From the NCBI GenBank assembly GCA_025922875.1, contig JAICGZ010000002.1:1-64000 (forward strand): DNA of 64,000 nucleotides, read 5' to 3'. Positions 32,488 through 43,439 of the stretch are shown piece after piece. Source of the stretch: Pyrinomonadaceae bacterium (lineage in GTDB: Bacteria; Acidobacteriota; Blastocatellia; Pyrinomonadales; Pyrinomonadaceae). Under the pieces are notes generated by a model that did no database searches, had not been told where the DNA came from, and was given only the letters and a program-made list of their open reading frames with translations. Both the position numbers and the translations under genes were made by a program. Within the stretch, counting starts at the first letter, position 1. Every line of letters begins with the position of its first letter.

Positions 32488-33804
32488 ATGAAACTCAAGA
32501 ACAGTTTTCCTCGCAAAGGCGCAAAGACGCAAAGATGGGCCATGGATTTCCTTTGCGCCTTTGCGCCTGTGCGTGAGAAATTCTTTTTAGCACTATTCAC
32601 TTCCCTTCTCCTCTTGAGTGTTGATGCCCGAGCGCAGTCTGATTGGTCACAATGGGGTGGACCAAACCGCACCTTCGTAGTTAACTCAAAAGGTCTCGCA
32701 GCGTCCTGGCCTGAAAGTGGACCACGACAACTATGGTCACGGCCGTTGGGAGCAGGACATTCCGGGATCATAGCGAGCGGTAACACGCTCTACACGATGT
32801 ATAGCGAAGGTGAGCAGGAGATTGTCATAGCACTTGCTGCTGACTCCGGAAAAACCATCTGGGAACACAAATACGACGCGCCTCACGCGGGCATGAACTA
32901 CGAACACGGCGTTGGACCACACTCCACACCTCTCCTTGTCGGCGATCTTCTTTACACTGTCGGCTCCATCGGCAAGCTCCTCGCCCTCGATAAAAAGACG
33001 GGCAAGGTCGCCTGGTCTCATGATCTTTGGAAAGAGTTTGGCGGAAAGAAAATGGATCGCGGTTACTCGTGCAGTCCGCTCGCTTACAAGAATACGGTGA
33101 TCCTTACACTCGGCGGACCGGGCCAGACGCTGATCGCCTTTAATCAAAAGGACGGAACGGTTGCGTGGAAGAATCAAACGCTCGACATGTCGCCGAGCTC
33201 TCCGATCATCATAAACGTCAATGGGCAGGACCAACTGATCGCGTTTCTCGGGAAGGTTGTCGCGGGCATCGATCCCAATAACGGCAATCTGCTGTGGAGT
33301 CATCCGCACGTCACCTCCTGGGGACTCAACATCACTGTGCCAGTCTGGGGTAACGACAACGTGCTGTTCATCTCGTCTGCTTACAATGGCGGCAGCCGCG
33401 CGCTGAAGTTAACGCAGAAAGATGGAAAGACCACTGCTGAAGAACTCTGGGCTCAACCGCGCATGCGCATTCATCATGGGACTGCCATTCGCATCGGCGA
33501 CTACGTGTACGGATCGAGTGGCGATTTTGGACCAGCGTTCTTCGCGGCTATAAATGTTAAGACGGGCGAGATGCCTTACCAGGACCGCACGTTTCCCAAG
33601 ACTAACTTTGTCCTCGCTGATGGAAAGTTGATTATTCTCGACGAAGACGGCAATCTGGCTCTCGCGACAGCGACCCCGGCAGGACTGAAAGTGATCTCGA
33701 AGGCGAGTGTTCTTAAGAACCTCGCGTGGACAGCGCCGACGCTTGTCGGAACCAAGTTGTATTTGCGCGATCGTCGTACGATCGCCGCTTTAGATTTGAG
33801 TTAA
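32488..33804 (+). CDS. Secreted PQQ-like beta-propeller protein 1
   Basis: 438 aa from ATG 32488, with GAAAGGAG upstream; the gene follows the ABC permease by 16 bases. The signal peptide is unusual: MKLKN, then about 25 residues encoded by a palindromic repeat ([25 protein letters not shown] in part), then the hydrophobic core [14 protein letters not shown] and cleavage near ARAQ. ATG 32542 inside the repeat could be a second start. The mature protein begins [12 protein letters not shown] and has PQQ_2 propeller repeats ([41 protein letters not shown]). C-terminal text [14 protein letters not shown] places it with propellers 3 and 4. Ligand unknown; no catalytic PQQ residues can be claimed. 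Confidence 0.88.
   Translation: MKLKNSFPRKGAKTQRWAMDFLCAFAPVREKFFLALFTSLLLLSVDARAQSDWSQWGGPNRTFVVNSKGLAASWPESGPRQLWSRPLGAGHSGIIASGNTLYTMYSEGEQEIVIALAADSGKTIWEHKYDAPHAGMNYEHGVGPHSTPLLVGDLLYTVGSIGKLLALDKKTGKVAWSHDLWKEFGGKKMDRGYSCSPLAYKNTVILTLGGPGQTLIAFNQKDGTVAWKNQTLDMSPSSPIIINVNGQDQLIAFLGKVVAGIDPNNGNLLWSHPHVTSWGLNITVPVWGNDNVLFISSAYNGGSRALKLTQKDGKTTAEELWAQPRMRIHHGTAIRIGDYVYGSSGDFGPAFFAAINVKTGEMPYQDRTFPKTNFVLADGKLIILDEDGNLALATATPAGLKVISKASVLKNLAWTAPTLVGTKLYLRDRRTIAALDLS
32505..32580. repeat. 'CCCGCAAAGGCGCAAAG' repeat copy in a signal-peptide region
   Basis: CCTCGCAAAGGCGCAAAGACGCAAAG faces CTTTGCGCCTTTGCGCC...GTGAG inside codons ~6-31 of propeller gene 1. It lengthens the region before the hydrophobic core of the signal peptide without disrupting the frame. 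Confidence 0.85.
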
Positions 33805-33864
33805 GCCACAAAAGGCACAGTCTGATTGAAGCTTACTTTTGTGCTTTATGTGCTTCTTTGTGGC
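33805..33864. repeat. Palindromic repeat, 'GCCACAAAGAAGCACAAAA' family, copy 3
   Basis: GCCACAAAAGGCACAG directly after the TAA of propeller gene 1 faces TTTTGTGCTTTATGTGCTTCTTTGTGGC. It fills most of the gap to propeller gene 2; the TAGGAGG of that gene follows shortly after. Confidence 0.82.
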
Positions 33865-33893
33865 TAGAATTTTCGTGGCCAATAGGAGGCAAT

Positions 33894-35144
33894 ATGCGGA
33901 AAGTCGGAGTCGTGGTTTTTGTCCTGCTCTCGTTTGCTGTCGTTCAGGCGGAAAACTGGCCGCAGTGGCGCGGGCCGGCTTTGAACGGTGTGAGTAATGA
34001 AAAGAACCTGCCTGTTAAATGGACCACCGAAGAGAACATTGTCTGGAAAGTCGCAACGCCTGGCTTGAGCGGCTCAACGCCGATTGTCTGGCGCGATCGT
34101 ATTTTCCTGAACGTTGCCGATGGCGACAACCTGTTTCTGTGGTGCGTCGACAAAAACAAAGGCGAAGTTCTTTGGAAGAAACCGCTCGGCGGCGGCAACG
34201 TCAAAATGCGTAAACAAAACATGTCTTCGCCTTCGCCAGTGACCGACGGCAGAAGTGTTTACGTGATGACCGGCACCGGCGTGCTCAAGGGCTTTGACTT
34301 CAGTGGCAAAGAGCTATGGTCCAGGGATATTCAGAAAGACTACGGGCAGTTTGGACTGAACTGGGGTTACGCTTCATCGCCGCTGCTATTTGAAGATTCG
34401 CTGTACGTTCAGGTACTTCACGGGATGAAGACTGACGATCCTTCGTACGTCATGCGCATCGATAAGAAAAACGGCAAGACGCTGTGGAAAGTCGATCGCC
34501 CGACCAACGCGATTCGTGAATCTCCCGATTCGTATACCACACCGGCGCTGCTTCGTTATGGAAAGACTACCGAGATCGTGATCACCGGTGGCGACTGTGT
34601 GACCGGTCACGATCCGGCGACGGGCAAGGAGTTGTGGCGCGCCAACGGTCTCAATCCCGAAAATAATCCGTTCTACCGCATCGTGGCTTCACCGATAGTT
34701 TTTAACGAGATCATCTACGCTCCGACGCGCGTCAAGCCTTTGCTCGCGCTCAAAGCCGGAGGGCGAGGTGACGTGACGAGTTCACACGTTCTCTGGTCCA
34801 CGGTCAATGGACCTGACGTGCCGACGCCTGTTACCGACGGAAAATATTTTTATGTCGTTAACGATCGCGGAATCATGTGGTGTCTCGATGCGAAGACCGG
34901 CGCCGAGGTTTACGGACAACAACGCCTCAAGCCCGGCACGTACAGTGGCTCGCCGGTGCTTGCCGACGGAAAGATCTATGTTACGAATGAAGATGGTTTG
35001 ACCTCGGTGGTTGCGGCGGGTCCGAAGTTTGAGATCCTGGCCGAGAATCCGCTGAACGATTACACTCTGAGTTCACCGGCAATCTCTGATGGACGAATTT
35101 ATATAAGGACGTCACAAAACCTTTATGCTATCGGCACCAAGTAA
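33894..35144 (+). CDS. Secreted PQQ-like beta-propeller protein 2
   Basis: 416 aa from ATG 33894, with TAGGAGG upstream. The signal peptide [19 protein letters not shown] is followed by [20 protein letters not shown], the start shared by most paralogues here. Propeller repeats include [53 protein letters not shown] and [12 protein letters not shown]. The C-terminus [33 protein letters not shown] groups it with propellers 5 and 6. It should be periplasmic. Its last 20 bases overlap the TPR gene. Molecular function unknown. Confidence 0.9.
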   Translation: MRKVGVVVFVLLSFAVVQAENWPQWRGPALNGVSNEKNLPVKWTTEENIVWKVATPGLSGSTPIVWRDRIFLNVADGDNLFLWCVDKNKGEVLWKKPLGGGNVKMRKQNMSSPSPVTDGRSVYVMTGTGVLKGFDFSGKELWSRDIQKDYGQFGLNWGYASSPLLFEDSLYVQVLHGMKTDDPSYVMRIDKKNGKTLWKVDRPTNAIRESPDSYTTPALLRYGKTTEIVITGGDCVTGHDPATGKELWRANGLNPENNPFYRIVASPIVFNEIIYAPTRVKPLLALKAGGRGDVTSSHVLWSTVNGPDVPTPVTDGKYFYVVNDRGIMWCLDAKTGAEVYGQQRLKPGTYSGSPVLADGKIYVTNEDGLTSVVAAGPKFEILAENPLNDYTLSSPAISDGRIYIRTSQNLYAIGTK

Positions 35145-36810
35145 AACCATCCACAGATTTTCACAGATCATCTGTGTCATCTGTGTAATCTGTGGATCCA
35201 ATCTATACGCACAGGAATCGCAACTGGGCCGCGTCGAGTTTCCGACGTCAGGATCGGAAAAAGCGCAAGCACACTTTCTGCGGGGGCTGGCCGCACTGCA
35301 CTCCTTCTGGTATGAGGAAGCGCTCGAAGCCTTTCGTGAATCGACAAAAGTCGACCCTGACTTTGCGATGGGCTACTGGGGTGAAGCGATGACCCACAAT
35401 CACCCGCTCTGGTCCGAGCAGGACATCACCGCGGCCCGCCAGGTGCTCGCCAAAATCAAGGACACGCCAAAGTTGACGGAGCGAGAACGAGCTTACCTCG
35501 CCGCTGTCAAACTTCTCTACGGCGACGGCGATAAACACACTCGCGACGCCGCGTACTCAGCGGCGATGGAGAAGATCTATCGCACCTATCCGGACGATCT
35601 CGACGCGGCGGCTTTCTATTCGCTGTCACTGCTCGGCATGGTGAGGGGCAATGAGAAGAGCTATCGCTTGCAGGCAAAGGCCGGAGCAATCGCACTCGAC
35701 GTCTATCAGAAGAACCCGAATCATCCCGGCGCGGCCCACTACATCATTCACGCGTTTGACGATCCTGAGCACGCGATCTTAGCTCTGCCTGCGGCGCGCC
35801 GTTACGCGAGCATTGCTCCCGAAGCACATCATGCGCGCCACATGCCTTCGCACATTTTTCTGCAACTGGGAATGTGGCCCGAGGCCGCCGCCTCGAACGA
35901 GTCGGCGTGGGAGTCGTCCGACGCGTGGATGAAGCGCAAGAACCTTCCCGTCAGCGTGCGTGACTATCACAGTCTGCACTGGCTGCTCTACGTCTATCTT
36001 CAGCAGGGCCGTTACAACGACGCCGAGAAGTTGCTCACCCTGATGAAGAAGGTCATGTCCGAGTCGACGTATGACAACAAGTTGCGTCCGGCTTATTACG
36101 AAAACAATTACGCAAATATGGCCGCGACGTTCGTCGTCGAGACTGAAAGATGGAACCTGGCGACCGAACTCTTCCCGGAAAACAAAACGCCTGCTGTTTC
36201 CGAACAAACGACGATGGGCGGCGCTCACGGCGGGCACAGCATGACCGCGGCGCCGGGTGGTAACAACGCAGCAACCGTGCGTTCATCGTCGGTAAACCTG
36301 ACGTTACCGTTTTACGTTCGTGGTTTAGCTGCCGCCGTAGGCGGATCTCCGATCGAACCAAGCATTAAAGGATTGGAAGGTTTACGAGGCACTGGCAGAT
36401 CGCCGGTCCTTGAAATCCGTGAACTGGAGATCGCGGCGCTGAGTGCGTCGATGAAGAAGGACCACAGCAAAGCGATCGAGTTAATGAAGAAAGCGACCGC
36501 GCTGGAAGAGGAGATGAGTGCGCCTTACGGACCACCCAACCTCATCAAGCCAACGCACGAACTCTTCGGCGAGATCCTCTTACGAGCGGGAAAACCTGTC
36601 GAGGCGGCCGATCAGTTTAAGATTGCATTACTGCGTCAACCGAATCGCGCGCGTTCGTTGCTAGGTGCGGCCCGTGCCGCAGCGCAGAACGGAAATCAGT
36701 CCGCCGCCCAGACGGCTTACGCAGCACTGATCGAGCAATGGAAACAGGCTGATGCGGACATCGTCGAACTGCGGGAAGCACGCGATTATCTCAAGCAAGC
36801 GAAGCGTTAA
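35125..36810 (+). CDS. Secreted TPR-repeat protein with a repeat-derived signal peptide
   Basis: 561 aa from ATG 35125, inside the end of propeller gene 2. Residues 9-25 ([17 protein letters not shown]) are encoded by a CACAGAT palindromic repeat, and this segment supplies the hydrophobic core of the apparent signal peptide (cleavage near LYAQ). The mature part is helical, with TPR-like repeats ([38 protein letters not shown]) and [33 protein letters not shown] motifs, and a C-terminal TPR block ([36 protein letters not shown]). These His-rich TPR proteins are common in soil bacteria; their role is unknown. Confidence 0.85.
   Translation: MLSAPSKTIHRFSQIICVICVICGSNLYAQESQLGRVEFPTSGSEKAQAHFLRGLAALHSFWYEEALEAFRESTKVDPDFAMGYWGEAMTHNHPLWSEQDITAARQVLAKIKDTPKLTERERAYLAAVKLLYGDGDKHTRDAAYSAAMEKIYRTYPDDLDAAAFYSLSLLGMVRGNEKSYRLQAKAGAIALDVYQKNPNHPGAAHYIIHAFDDPEHAILALPAARRYASIAPEAHHARHMPSHIFLQLGMWPEAAASNESAWESSDAWMKRKNLPVSVRDYHSLHWLLYVYLQQGRYNDAEKLLTLMKKVMSESTYDNKLRPAYYENNYANMAATFVVETERWNLATELFPENKTPAVSEQTTMGGAHGGHSMTAAPGGNNAATVRSSSVNLTLPFYVRGLAAAVGGSPIEPSIKGLEGLRGTGRSPVLEIRELEIAALSASMKKDHSKAIELMKKATALEEEMSAPYGPPNLIKPTHELFGEILLRAGKPVEAADQFKIALLRQPNRARSLLGAARAAAQNGNQSAAQTAYAALIEQWKQADADIVELREARDYLKQAKR
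35149..35197. repeat. 'TCCACAGAT' palindromic repeat within the TPR gene start
   Basis: ATCCACAGATTTTCACAGAT faces ATCTGTG...ATCTGTGTAATCTGTGGAT, spanning codons ~9-25. A minimal relative is the perfect hairpin at 46875-46900. Confidence 0.8.
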
Positions 36811-36816
36811 GTAGTT

Positions 36817-36908
36817 CTCCCGCAAAGGCGCAAAGGCCCCGCAAAGACGCGAAGAAAGGTTAAGATTTTCTTTGCGCCTTTGCGGGGCCTTTGCGCCTTT
36901 GCGCGAAA
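36817..36908. repeat. 'CCCGCAAAGGCGCAAAG' repeat, intergenic copy
   Basis: CTCCCGCAAAGGCGCAAAGG, with CCCCGCAAAGACGC inside, faces GCGCCTTTGCGGGGCCTTTGCGCCTTTGCGCG. It lies between the convergent TPR and propeller-3 genes, where it could form a long hairpin at both transcript ends. Confidence 0.88.
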
Positions 36909-36916
36909 TTTTCCCC

Positions 36917-38146
36917 TTATTTCTTCTCGCGTACGTCGAACGCGTAGATCGTATCCTGGTCTCTCAAATACAACCGCCCGCCTACAACAACCGGATGCGC
37001 CCACGTCGGCAACGAGTCCTGCTGAATGCGAAAGCGTCCCTTTTCTTTATATCCAGCCGGTGTTGCTTCGACTAAACCGACTACGCCATTCTCACTGAAG
37101 CAGTAGAGATGTCCGTCGGCATAGACCAGTGAGCCCTTGCCCACGCTACGATCGCGCCACGCAATCTCGCCCGTATCGAACTTCATCGCAGTCAGGATCG
37201 AGCCCGAGAACCCATACAGGTGATCACCAATCAGTACCGAGCTGCTGTGATGATTGCGCATATCTTTCGTGAAATAGATCTCCTCTGCCTTATTGTCGCC
37301 CTTGATTTCTACGACACCGCCTCCCGTTCCGTAATCAGAAGAGATGAACACGCGGTTCGCTTTTACGATCGGCGTCGCTGCGTTCGCAGTCCTGTTTGAC
37401 GGTCGCGCATACTCCCACAACAAACGTCCATCCTTCACGTCAAGACCTACCGCACGTTCGCCGGTGAAGAAGATGACCTGTGTGAGGCCGTTTATTTGCA
37501 TCGGTATGCCGGAAGAATAGCCTGCCTCGTCACTCTGACTCTTCCAAATCACCGAACCGTCAGCTTTGTTCAGCGCCACGATCGACGCGCCTGGACCACC
37601 CGCATTCACCAGGACCTTATTTCCTATCACCAGTGGCGACTCGCTAATGCCCCAGGTGATGTTCGAACCACCGAATTCCTTCAAAACGTTTTTGCCCCAG
37701 ACGATCTTGCCGGTGCGCGCGTCAAGGCACGAAAGATCTCCATTGCCGCCCAGCGAATAAACCCGGTCGCCATCGACCGTCGGCGTTCCCCTTGGTCCAT
37801 CACCACGATCGTTCCGAAAGGCAGAGCCGTGAGCAGTGGCCCATGCCTCTTTTCCACTGGCGACGTCGAACGCAATCACGAACTCGCGATCGCCACGCAG
37901 TCCCATCGTGTACAACTTGCCGTTGGAAATTGCGAAAGACGAATAACCACGTCCCGCGCCCGCAGCTTTCCAAACGAGTGGAGGACCCTCAGCCGGCCAC
38001 TGTTTCAGCAGTCCGGTTTCTTTCGAGACGCCGTCGCGATTTGGTCCACGCCATTGCGGCCAGTTCGCGCCTGGTTGGGCCATGGCCTGAGAGCCCACAC
38101 CCACTAACACAACGATTGCGAGTAATAACATCCGCATGCTTTTCAT
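36917..38146 (-). CDS. Secreted PQQ-like beta-propeller protein 3
   Basis: 409 aa from ATG 38146, seven bases after AAGGAGAT; the longer track start has no support. Signal peptide MKSMRMLLLAIVVLVGVGSQAMAQ, then [20 protein letters not shown]. Propeller repeats: AFDVASGKEAWATA, CLDARTGKIVWGKNVL, ALNKADGSVIWKSQ, GLDVKDGRLLWEY, KFDTGEIAWRD. The C-terminal EATPAGYKEKGRFRI...LYLRDQDTIYAFDV groups it with propellers 1 and 4. Periplasmic; ligand unknown. Confidence 0.9.
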   Translation of the reverse strand: MKSMRMLLLAIVVLVGVGSQAMAQPGANWPQWRGPNRDGVSKETGLLKQWPAEGPPLVWKAAGAGRGYSSFAISNGKLYTMGLRGDREFVIAFDVASGKEAWATAHGSAFRNDRGDGPRGTPTVDGDRVYSLGGNGDLSCLDARTGKIVWGKNVLKEFGGSNITWGISESPLVIGNKVLVNAGGPGASIVALNKADGSVIWKSQSDEAGYSSGIPMQINGLTQVIFFTGERAVGLDVKDGRLLWEYARPSNRTANAATPIVKANRVFISSDYGTGGGVVEIKGDNKAEEIYFTKDMRNHHSSSVLIGDHLYGFSGSILTAMKFDTGEIAWRDRSVGKGSLVYADGHLYCFSENGVVGLVEATPAGYKEKGRFRIQQDSLPTWAHPVVVGGRLYLRDQDTIYAFDVREKK

Positions 38147-38206
38147 TCTGATCTCCTTCGTGCGCAAGAAGCTAAAGGTTGTAAGGGGAGACACGAAAGA
38201 TCGCTG

Positions 38207-38656
38207 CTACGACTGCGGTTTGAAGTAAAGCACCAAACCGCCTCCAAGAGCAGCTAAAACAAAACCGACATAGAGCAACGGATTCGGCGAAGTCTTTGGT
38301 GGATGCAGCCACATCGAATACAGCACGTTCACCAGCGGCGCTCCCGCAAACACCAGCGGCATCACGTACGTCGGCAATCCGCCCGACCTAAAAGCATAGA
38401 TGATGCAAACGGCTCCGGCGGCGCCCAGCGCGCCTGCAAGCGTTGCGCCCACTGAACCCTTCATACTGAACCCGTTCAGTTGGCCCTGAGAAGCAAGACT
38501 GATCACAGGAACCAGAACACCAATCAGGAAGTAAGCGATACCCACACACAACAGGGCGCGCATTGGATTACCGAGCGCTACCTGGCCGCGATGCAAAGCG
38601 GGGCCATAGAGTCCCCACGAGAGCGCGGCGCCAAGAGCAAAAAGGATCCAGAGCAT
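38207..38656 (-). CDS. Small multi-TM protein, DMT-transporter-like
   Basis: 149 aa from ATG 38656, three bases after GGAGGTCC; the track start lies in a palindromic repeat. About five hydrophobic helices (MLWILFALGAALSWGLYGPAL, ALLCVGIAYFLIGVLVPVI, GATLAGALGAAGAVCIIYAF, LPTYVMPLVFAGAPLVNVLYSM, LLYVGFVLAALGGGLVLYF) and the SWG / GLPTYVMP texts resemble half of an EamA/DMT transporter. A half-size protein would have to dimerise. Substrate unknown. It lies 50 bases downstream from the start of propeller 3 on the same strand, so the two may be co-transcribed. Confidence 0.7.
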   Translation of the reverse strand: MLWILFALGAALSWGLYGPALHRGQVALGNPMRALLCVGIAYFLIGVLVPVISLASQGQLNGFSMKGSVGATLAGALGAAGAVCIIYAFRSGGLPTYVMPLVFAGAPLVNVLYSMWLHPPKTSPNPLLYVGFVLAALGGGLVLYFKPQS

Positions 38657-38681
38657 TAAGGACCTCCGAGCGTGAAGTAGT

Positions 38682-38746
38682 TTCCCGCAAAGGCGCAAAG
38701 AAAGCCAAGTTTAGAATCTACTTTGCACCTTTGCGCCTTTGCGGGA
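38682..38746. repeat. 'CCCGCAAAGGCGCAAAG' repeat in a divergent promoter region
   Basis: TTCCCGCAAAGGCGCAAAG (38682-38700) faces CTTTGCACCTTTGCGCCTTTGCGGGA. It lies between the minus-strand DMT-like gene and the plus-strand TonB receptor gene, where promoters for both should be. Confidence 0.88.
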
Positions 38747-38881
38747 TCATAAACTGAAACTAAGAAAAGACTTTCGCCGTAAGTGCATCAAGTCTCCGCA
38801 TTCTAACACCTGAGACTTAGACATAGCAGCAAGTGATTTGCTAAGGTCTGCCGAACACACGGGGTCCATCCAAAATCTCGA

Positions 38882-41800
38882 ATGGGGAGCGCCAAAATCT
38901 TGAAGTCGAACCTTCTAATCGTTCTTTTTCTTTTGTTGCCGGTCGCAGTTGCTGCACAAACTCATCGCGCATCGCTGCGCGGAACTATTTACGATCCCAA
39001 TCAAGCCGGGATTCAGGGCGCCAACATTACGTTAACTAGTTCGCGGACCGGTGAAGTTCGCACCGCTACAACGAACGGCGATGGCGAATACGTGATCGCA
39101 TCTCTTTCCGCCGGCGAGTATCAGATTAAAGTCGAGACGGGTGGGTTCCGGAGCCACGGTCAACAAATTGTGCTGCTCGTTAACCAGGATCAGCGCCTGG
39201 ATTTAACTCTCCGGATAGCCGGCCCGTCCGTCGCCGATGAGGTCTTGACCGAGGCGCCCGCATTGAAGAAGGATTCGGCTTCACTCAGCACCGTAATCGA
39301 GAACCGTCAAGTCACTGGTCTGCCGCTCGATGGACGTAATTTTTACGAGCTCAGCCTGCTCGTGCCGGGTGCTGTGCCGCCTGCACAAGGTTCAGCCGGA
39401 TCGGTTCGCGGTGACTTCGCATTCAGTGTCAACGGCGCTCGCGAAGACGCCAACAACTTCCTGCTCGATGGTGTTTACAACGTCGATCCGAAACTCAACA
39501 CGTTCGGCGTGCGGCCATCGGTCGATGCGATCCGTGAGTTTGAAATGTTGACCAGCACCTACGACGCCTCGTTCGGCCGCAATCCAGGCGCGCAAGTAAA
39601 CGTGATTTTGAAATCAGGTTCGAACGACTTTCACGGCGCGCTTTTCGAATTTCATCGCAACGCAGCGCTTGATGCGCGTAACTTCTTCGCACCAGCGTCG
39701 GAGCCCAAGCCAAAGTACATTCGCAACCAGTTTGGCGGCGCCCTCGGTGGTCCAATCAAACGCGATCGTACGTTTTTCTTCGTCGACTACGAAGGCACAC
39801 GTTCACGTGAAGGTATTACGCGGGTCACAAACGTGCCGACGGCTTTGGAACGCGCAGGCAACTTCTCGCAGAGTCTTTTCGGCGTGCCGGCTAATCCATT
39901 TACGGGGGAGCCATTCGACAACGGCATCATTCCAGACTTTTTTATTAACCCTGTGGGCCGTGCAATCGCTGCGCTCTATCCGCTGCCAAATCGGAATGAG
40001 CCGTTTCAGAACTTCGTCTCGTCGCCAATATTGCGCGACGACAACGACAGTTTCGACGCGCGCGTCGATCATCACGTCAGCGATCGAGCCAATCTCACGT
40101 TCAGGTACAGCTTCGGTGACCGGAATCTATTTGAACCTTTTACCGGTCCATCCTTCTCGCTCGTTCCCGGATTCGGCGACACTGTAAAACGCCGGAGTCA
40201 GAACGGCATGGTTGCGCTGACAACCGTGCTCACACCAAATTTTGTTAACGAGAGTCGAGTGGCGTTTAGTCGAGTAGCAGCGTCAGTGACCCAGGAAGCG
40301 AGCGTTCTCAACTCCGATGTTGGACTGCCGGCTATTTCACCGCGCGAACGCGACCTCGGCCTGAGCTTCATCACCATCACCGGCTTTTCACCTTTGGGAG
40401 ACGAAGGTAACAACCCGCAAAACAGCGTCACCAACGTCTACCAATTTTTGGATAACGCGAGCTATGTTACCGGCAATCATCTAATCAAGTTCGGCGTCGA
40501 CCTGCGTTTCTCGCAACAGAACGCCTTTCGCGACGTAGAGTCGCGCGGGCGTCTTCAGTTTTCACCTTTCGGACAGATCACAGGCAATGCGCTCGCAGAT
40601 CTTTTACTCGGCTTTCCTCTTCTGACGAGCGTTGCGCGCGTCGATAATCCACAACAGATTCGCACCGAGAGCTACAACTTTTTCATTAACGACAGCTACC
40701 GGGTCAGGCCTCGACTGACAGTCACGGGCGGTTTGCGTTACGAATACAATTCGCCGCCTGTCGACGCGGAAGATCGTGCGAATGTTTACGATGTTGCCTC
40801 GCGAAGTCTTGTGCCGGTTGGAACAAACGGCGTCCCGCGAAGTGGCTTCGAAGCAGACAAGAACAACTTTGCGCCGCGCGTCGGATTGGCCTGGGCCGCT
40901 AACGAAAAGACTGTGCTCCGTGGCGGGTATGGCGTTTACTACGATCAGTCGCCACTCGCGCCCGCGGAAGCGCTCTACTTCAACTCGCCTTTCTTCGATA
41001 ACAACATCTTCTTCTCAGTGCCCGGTCTGCCGCTAACGCTGAATGATCCGTTTCCATCGTTCTTTCCGGTTCCCTTGCCGGATTCCGCGCTCGCCATTCA
41101 GCGGGATCTGCGCACCGGTTACATGCAGCATTGGAACTTCACGGTTGAACGCCAGATCGCAGGCAGCAGCGTGATCGAACTTGCGTACGTGGGCTCGAAA
41201 GGAACGAAACTACTCACCGCGCGCGACATCAACCAGCCGCAACCAGGCGTGTTGCCGCCGGGACTTCCGTTCGTGCCGCGACCCGACCCACGATTCGATG
41301 ACATCAACCTGCTCGAGTCGCGCGCTAATTCGAACTACAACGCGCTGCAAGCACGCTTCCAGCAACGCCTGGCGCGCGGCTTCTCGGCGCTCGTTTCGTA
41401 CACCTGGTCCAAGTCGATCGACGACGCTTCAAACTTCTTCAGCAGCGCCGGCGACCCAAACTTTCCACAGAACAGTTACAACGTCGCCGCCGAGCGTGGC
41501 CGTTCTAATTTTGACGCTCGCCATCGATTGTCGGCGAGTTACTCTTATGCGCTGCCGTTTGGGAAGGGTCTTGCGAACGATCGTTGGCTCTACAGGGTGT
41601 TAAGCGGCTGGGAAACATTTGGCATCGTGACGTTGCAGTCAGGCCGGCCATTCACAGTGGCATTGCTTCCTGAGATCGACAACAGCGGCACAGGTCGATC
41701 GATTCTCGGCTTTGGCAACAACGATCGACCTAACCTCGTTGGAAATCCTGAGCTTTCGAACCCAACGACGCAGCAATGGTTCAACACTGCGGCCTTTGCG

Positions 41801-42061
41801 TTCCCTGCTCCGGGAACGTTCGGAAATGCGGGAAGAAACATTATCGTCGGTCCCGGGTTCCAAAACGTGAACGCTTCACTTGTAAAGAACACAATCCTTA
41901 CTGAGGGCGTGAATTTGCAGTTCCGCGTGGAAACGTTCAACCTCTTCAACCATCCAAACTTCAACCTGCCGGACAACTTCCTCGGCTCGCCGACGTTCGG
42001 CCGAATCACCTCCGCCCGCGACCCGCGCCATATTCAGTTTGGGTTGAAGTTGTTGTTCTAG
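38882..42061 (+). CDS. TonB-dependent receptor with carboxypeptidase-regulatory domain (Oar-like)
   Basis: 1059 aa. Signal peptide [26 protein letters not shown]. Residues ~29-110 are a CarboxypepD_reg-like beta sandwich ([22 protein letters not shown]...[10 protein letters not shown]). The plug domain follows ([40 protein letters not shown]), then a ~800-residue outer-membrane barrel with alternating aromatic strands and a terminal Phe (FGLKLLF). This family, abundant in Acidobacteria, is assumed to import oligosaccharides or other large nutrients using TonB energy. It follows a 225-base region with a palindromic repeat. The only downstream relative is a repeat fragment (AGACAGGATTT) after the stop. 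Confidence 0.93.
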   Translation: MGSAKILKSNLLIVLFLLLPVAVAAQTHRASLRGTIYDPNQAGIQGANITLTSSRTGEVRTATTNGDGEYVIASLSAGEYQIKVETGGFRSHGQQIVLLVNQDQRLDLTLRIAGPSVADEVLTEAPALKKDSASLSTVIENRQVTGLPLDGRNFYELSLLVPGAVPPAQGSAGSVRGDFAFSVNGAREDANNFLLDGVYNVDPKLNTFGVRPSVDAIREFEMLTSTYDASFGRNPGAQVNVILKSGSNDFHGALFEFHRNAALDARNFFAPASEPKPKYIRNQFGGALGGPIKRDRTFFFVDYEGTRSREGITRVTNVPTALERAGNFSQSLFGVPANPFTGEPFDNGIIPDFFINPVGRAIAALYPLPNRNEPFQNFVSSPILRDDNDSFDARVDHHVSDRANLTFRYSFGDRNLFEPFTGPSFSLVPGFGDTVKRRSQNGMVALTTVLTPNFVNESRVAFSRVAASVTQEASVLNSDVGLPAISPRERDLGLSFITITGFSPLGDEGNNPQNSVTNVYQFLDNASYVTGNHLIKFGVDLRFSQQNAFRDVESRGRLQFSPFGQITGNALADLLLGFPLLTSVARVDNPQQIRTESYNFFINDSYRVRPRLTVTGGLRYEYNSPPVDAEDRANVYDVASRSLVPVGTNGVPRSGFEADKNNFAPRVGLAWAANEKTVLRGGYGVYYDQSPLAPAEALYFNSPFFDNNIFFSVPGLPLTLNDPFPSFFPVPLPDSALAIQRDLRTGYMQHWNFTVERQIAGSSVIELAYVGSKGTKLLTARDINQPQPGVLPPGLPFVPRPDPRFDDINLLESRANSNYNALQARFQQRLARGFSALVSYTWSKSIDDASNFFSSAGDPNFPQNSYNVAAERGRSNFDARHRLSASYSYALPFGKGLANDRWLYRVLSGWETFGIVTLQSGRPFTVALLPEIDNSGTGRSILGFGNNDRPNLVGNPELSNPTTQQWFNTAAFAFPAPGTFGNAGRNIIVGPGFQNVNASLVKNTILTEGVNLQFRVETFNLFNHPNFNLPDNFLGSPTFGRITSARDPRHIQFGLKLLF

Positions 42062-42080
42062 ATGAGTAGTTAGACAGGAT

Positions 42081-43439
42081 TTAATCACCTGACTCTGGCG
42101 CGCCCGCCCTGTCATCGTAGTAGAGATACTTCGCTGACAGCAGAAGGTCTGATTCTTCTGGAGTTGGTGTTTGCGCGACCATCGTGCCGTCGACTTGCTC
42201 GTAGAGCGGTGGTGGGATTTCGGCGAACTCCGACATTGGTCCATAGATTGAATCGACACCTTCTTTGAACACGTCGCCGATCAGCAGATTGATGATGTGC
42301 ACGCGCTCGTCGGGATACTTGCGCAGGAAACCCGAGAAGCTGAATCCGTCGTTGTAGAAGGCATAGACCAGCTTGCGCATCGACTCGATGCCGCGATCGA
42401 GTTTCGCCTGATACTGACCGAGACGCGCCGCGGAGAAGTCGTTGTGATTGAAAGCATCGTGAATGGCATCAGCGGCGAGCTCCGCCATCTTCAGCGCTAA
42501 CAACACTCCCGAAGAGTAGATCGGATCAAGAAAGCCATAAGCATCGCCAATGATGATAAAACCATTACCGGCGTTGTGTTTGGAACGATACGAATAGTCG
42601 AGGATTGAGTAGATCTTATCGGCCCGCGTTCCTTCGGCAACGCGCCGCCGGACTGCTTCACACTTCTCGATCTCTTCGTGAAAGATCTTCGCCAGATCCT
42701 GACCCCGACCCTTCAGTAAGTAATCCGGATTCGCCACGATGCCTACGCTCGTGATGTCGTTCTCGAGTGGGATATACCAGAACCATCCACCACTGCCGGG
42801 TTCAGTGCGCAACACCAACGTCGCGCCACCATTCAGATCCGGCTCGCGATGCGCGTCTTTGAAATAGGAATACAACACCGCCTTCTTGAGTTTCGGATCA
42901 CGCACGCGCCAGCGGAACTTGTTCGAAAGCATCGCTGCCTGCCCGGTGGCATCGACGACGACACTCGCATAAAACTTCTCGCGCGTGCCGTCCTGCATCT
43001 GGACCTCGACGCCGACAGCGCGATCCTCTTCAAACAACACCTGCTTCACCAGCACACCCTGATGCACCACCGCGCCCTGCTCCGCGGCGTGATTGATCAG
43101 CAGGTGGTCGAACTGCGCGCGTGTCACCTGCCACGTTACCGCGCTTTCATGATGCACAGCTTCGAAGAAATAGAACGGGCGCGACTCCTTGCCCGCAGCG
43201 TTTGCAAACTGGACGCTGTACTTGCGCACGAAAGGACTCTGTTTGAGTTTCTCGAGCAGACCCAAACGCCTGAAGGTCCAATAGGTGTCAGTCATCAACG
43301 ATTCACCGATGTGATGACGCGGAAATATTTCCTTCTCAAAGAGAATTACCTGGCGCCCTTCGCGGGCCAGAATGCCGGCAATGGAACTTCCTGCGGGCCC
43401 ACCACCCATTACTATGACGTCAAACTTATTTGTGTTCAT
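42081..43439 (-). CDS. FAD-dependent oxidoreductase of the flavin halogenase-like family
   Basis: 452 aa. The Rossmann motif GGGPAGSS (residues 12-19) is followed by E35, the GESL motif (45-48), the second FAD motif DATGQ, and IGDAYGFLDPIYSSGV. Residues 219-224 read WFWYIP, which fits the WxWxIP motif that separates flavin-dependent halogenases from monooxygenases. The catalytic Lys of halogenases may be one of the lysines at 73 or 84; I cannot place it without an alignment. Related proteins without halogenase activity exist (geranylgeranyl-reductase-like). It overlaps the radical SAM gene by four bases (ATGA), so the two are coupled and probably act on the same molecule. Confidence 0.85.
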   Translation of the reverse strand: MNTNKFDVIVMGGGPAGSSIAGILAREGRQVILFEKEIFPRHHIGESLMTDTYWTFRRLGLLEKLKQSPFVRKYSVQFANAAGKESRPFYFFEAVHHESAVTWQVTRAQFDHLLINHAAEQGAVVHQGVLVKQVLFEEDRAVGVEVQMQDGTREKFYASVVVDATGQAAMLSNKFRWRVRDPKLKKAVLYSYFKDAHREPDLNGGATLVLRTEPGSGGWFWYIPLENDITSVGIVANPDYLLKGRGQDLAKIFHEEIEKCEAVRRRVAEGTRADKIYSILDYSYRSKHNAGNGFIIIGDAYGFLDPIYSSGVLLALKMAELAADAIHDAFNHNDFSAARLGQYQAKLDRGIESMRKLVYAFYNDGFSFSGFLRKYPDERVHIINLLIGDVFKEGVDSIYGPMSEFAEIPPPLYEQVDGTMVAQTPTPEESDLLLSAKYLYYDDRAGAPESGD

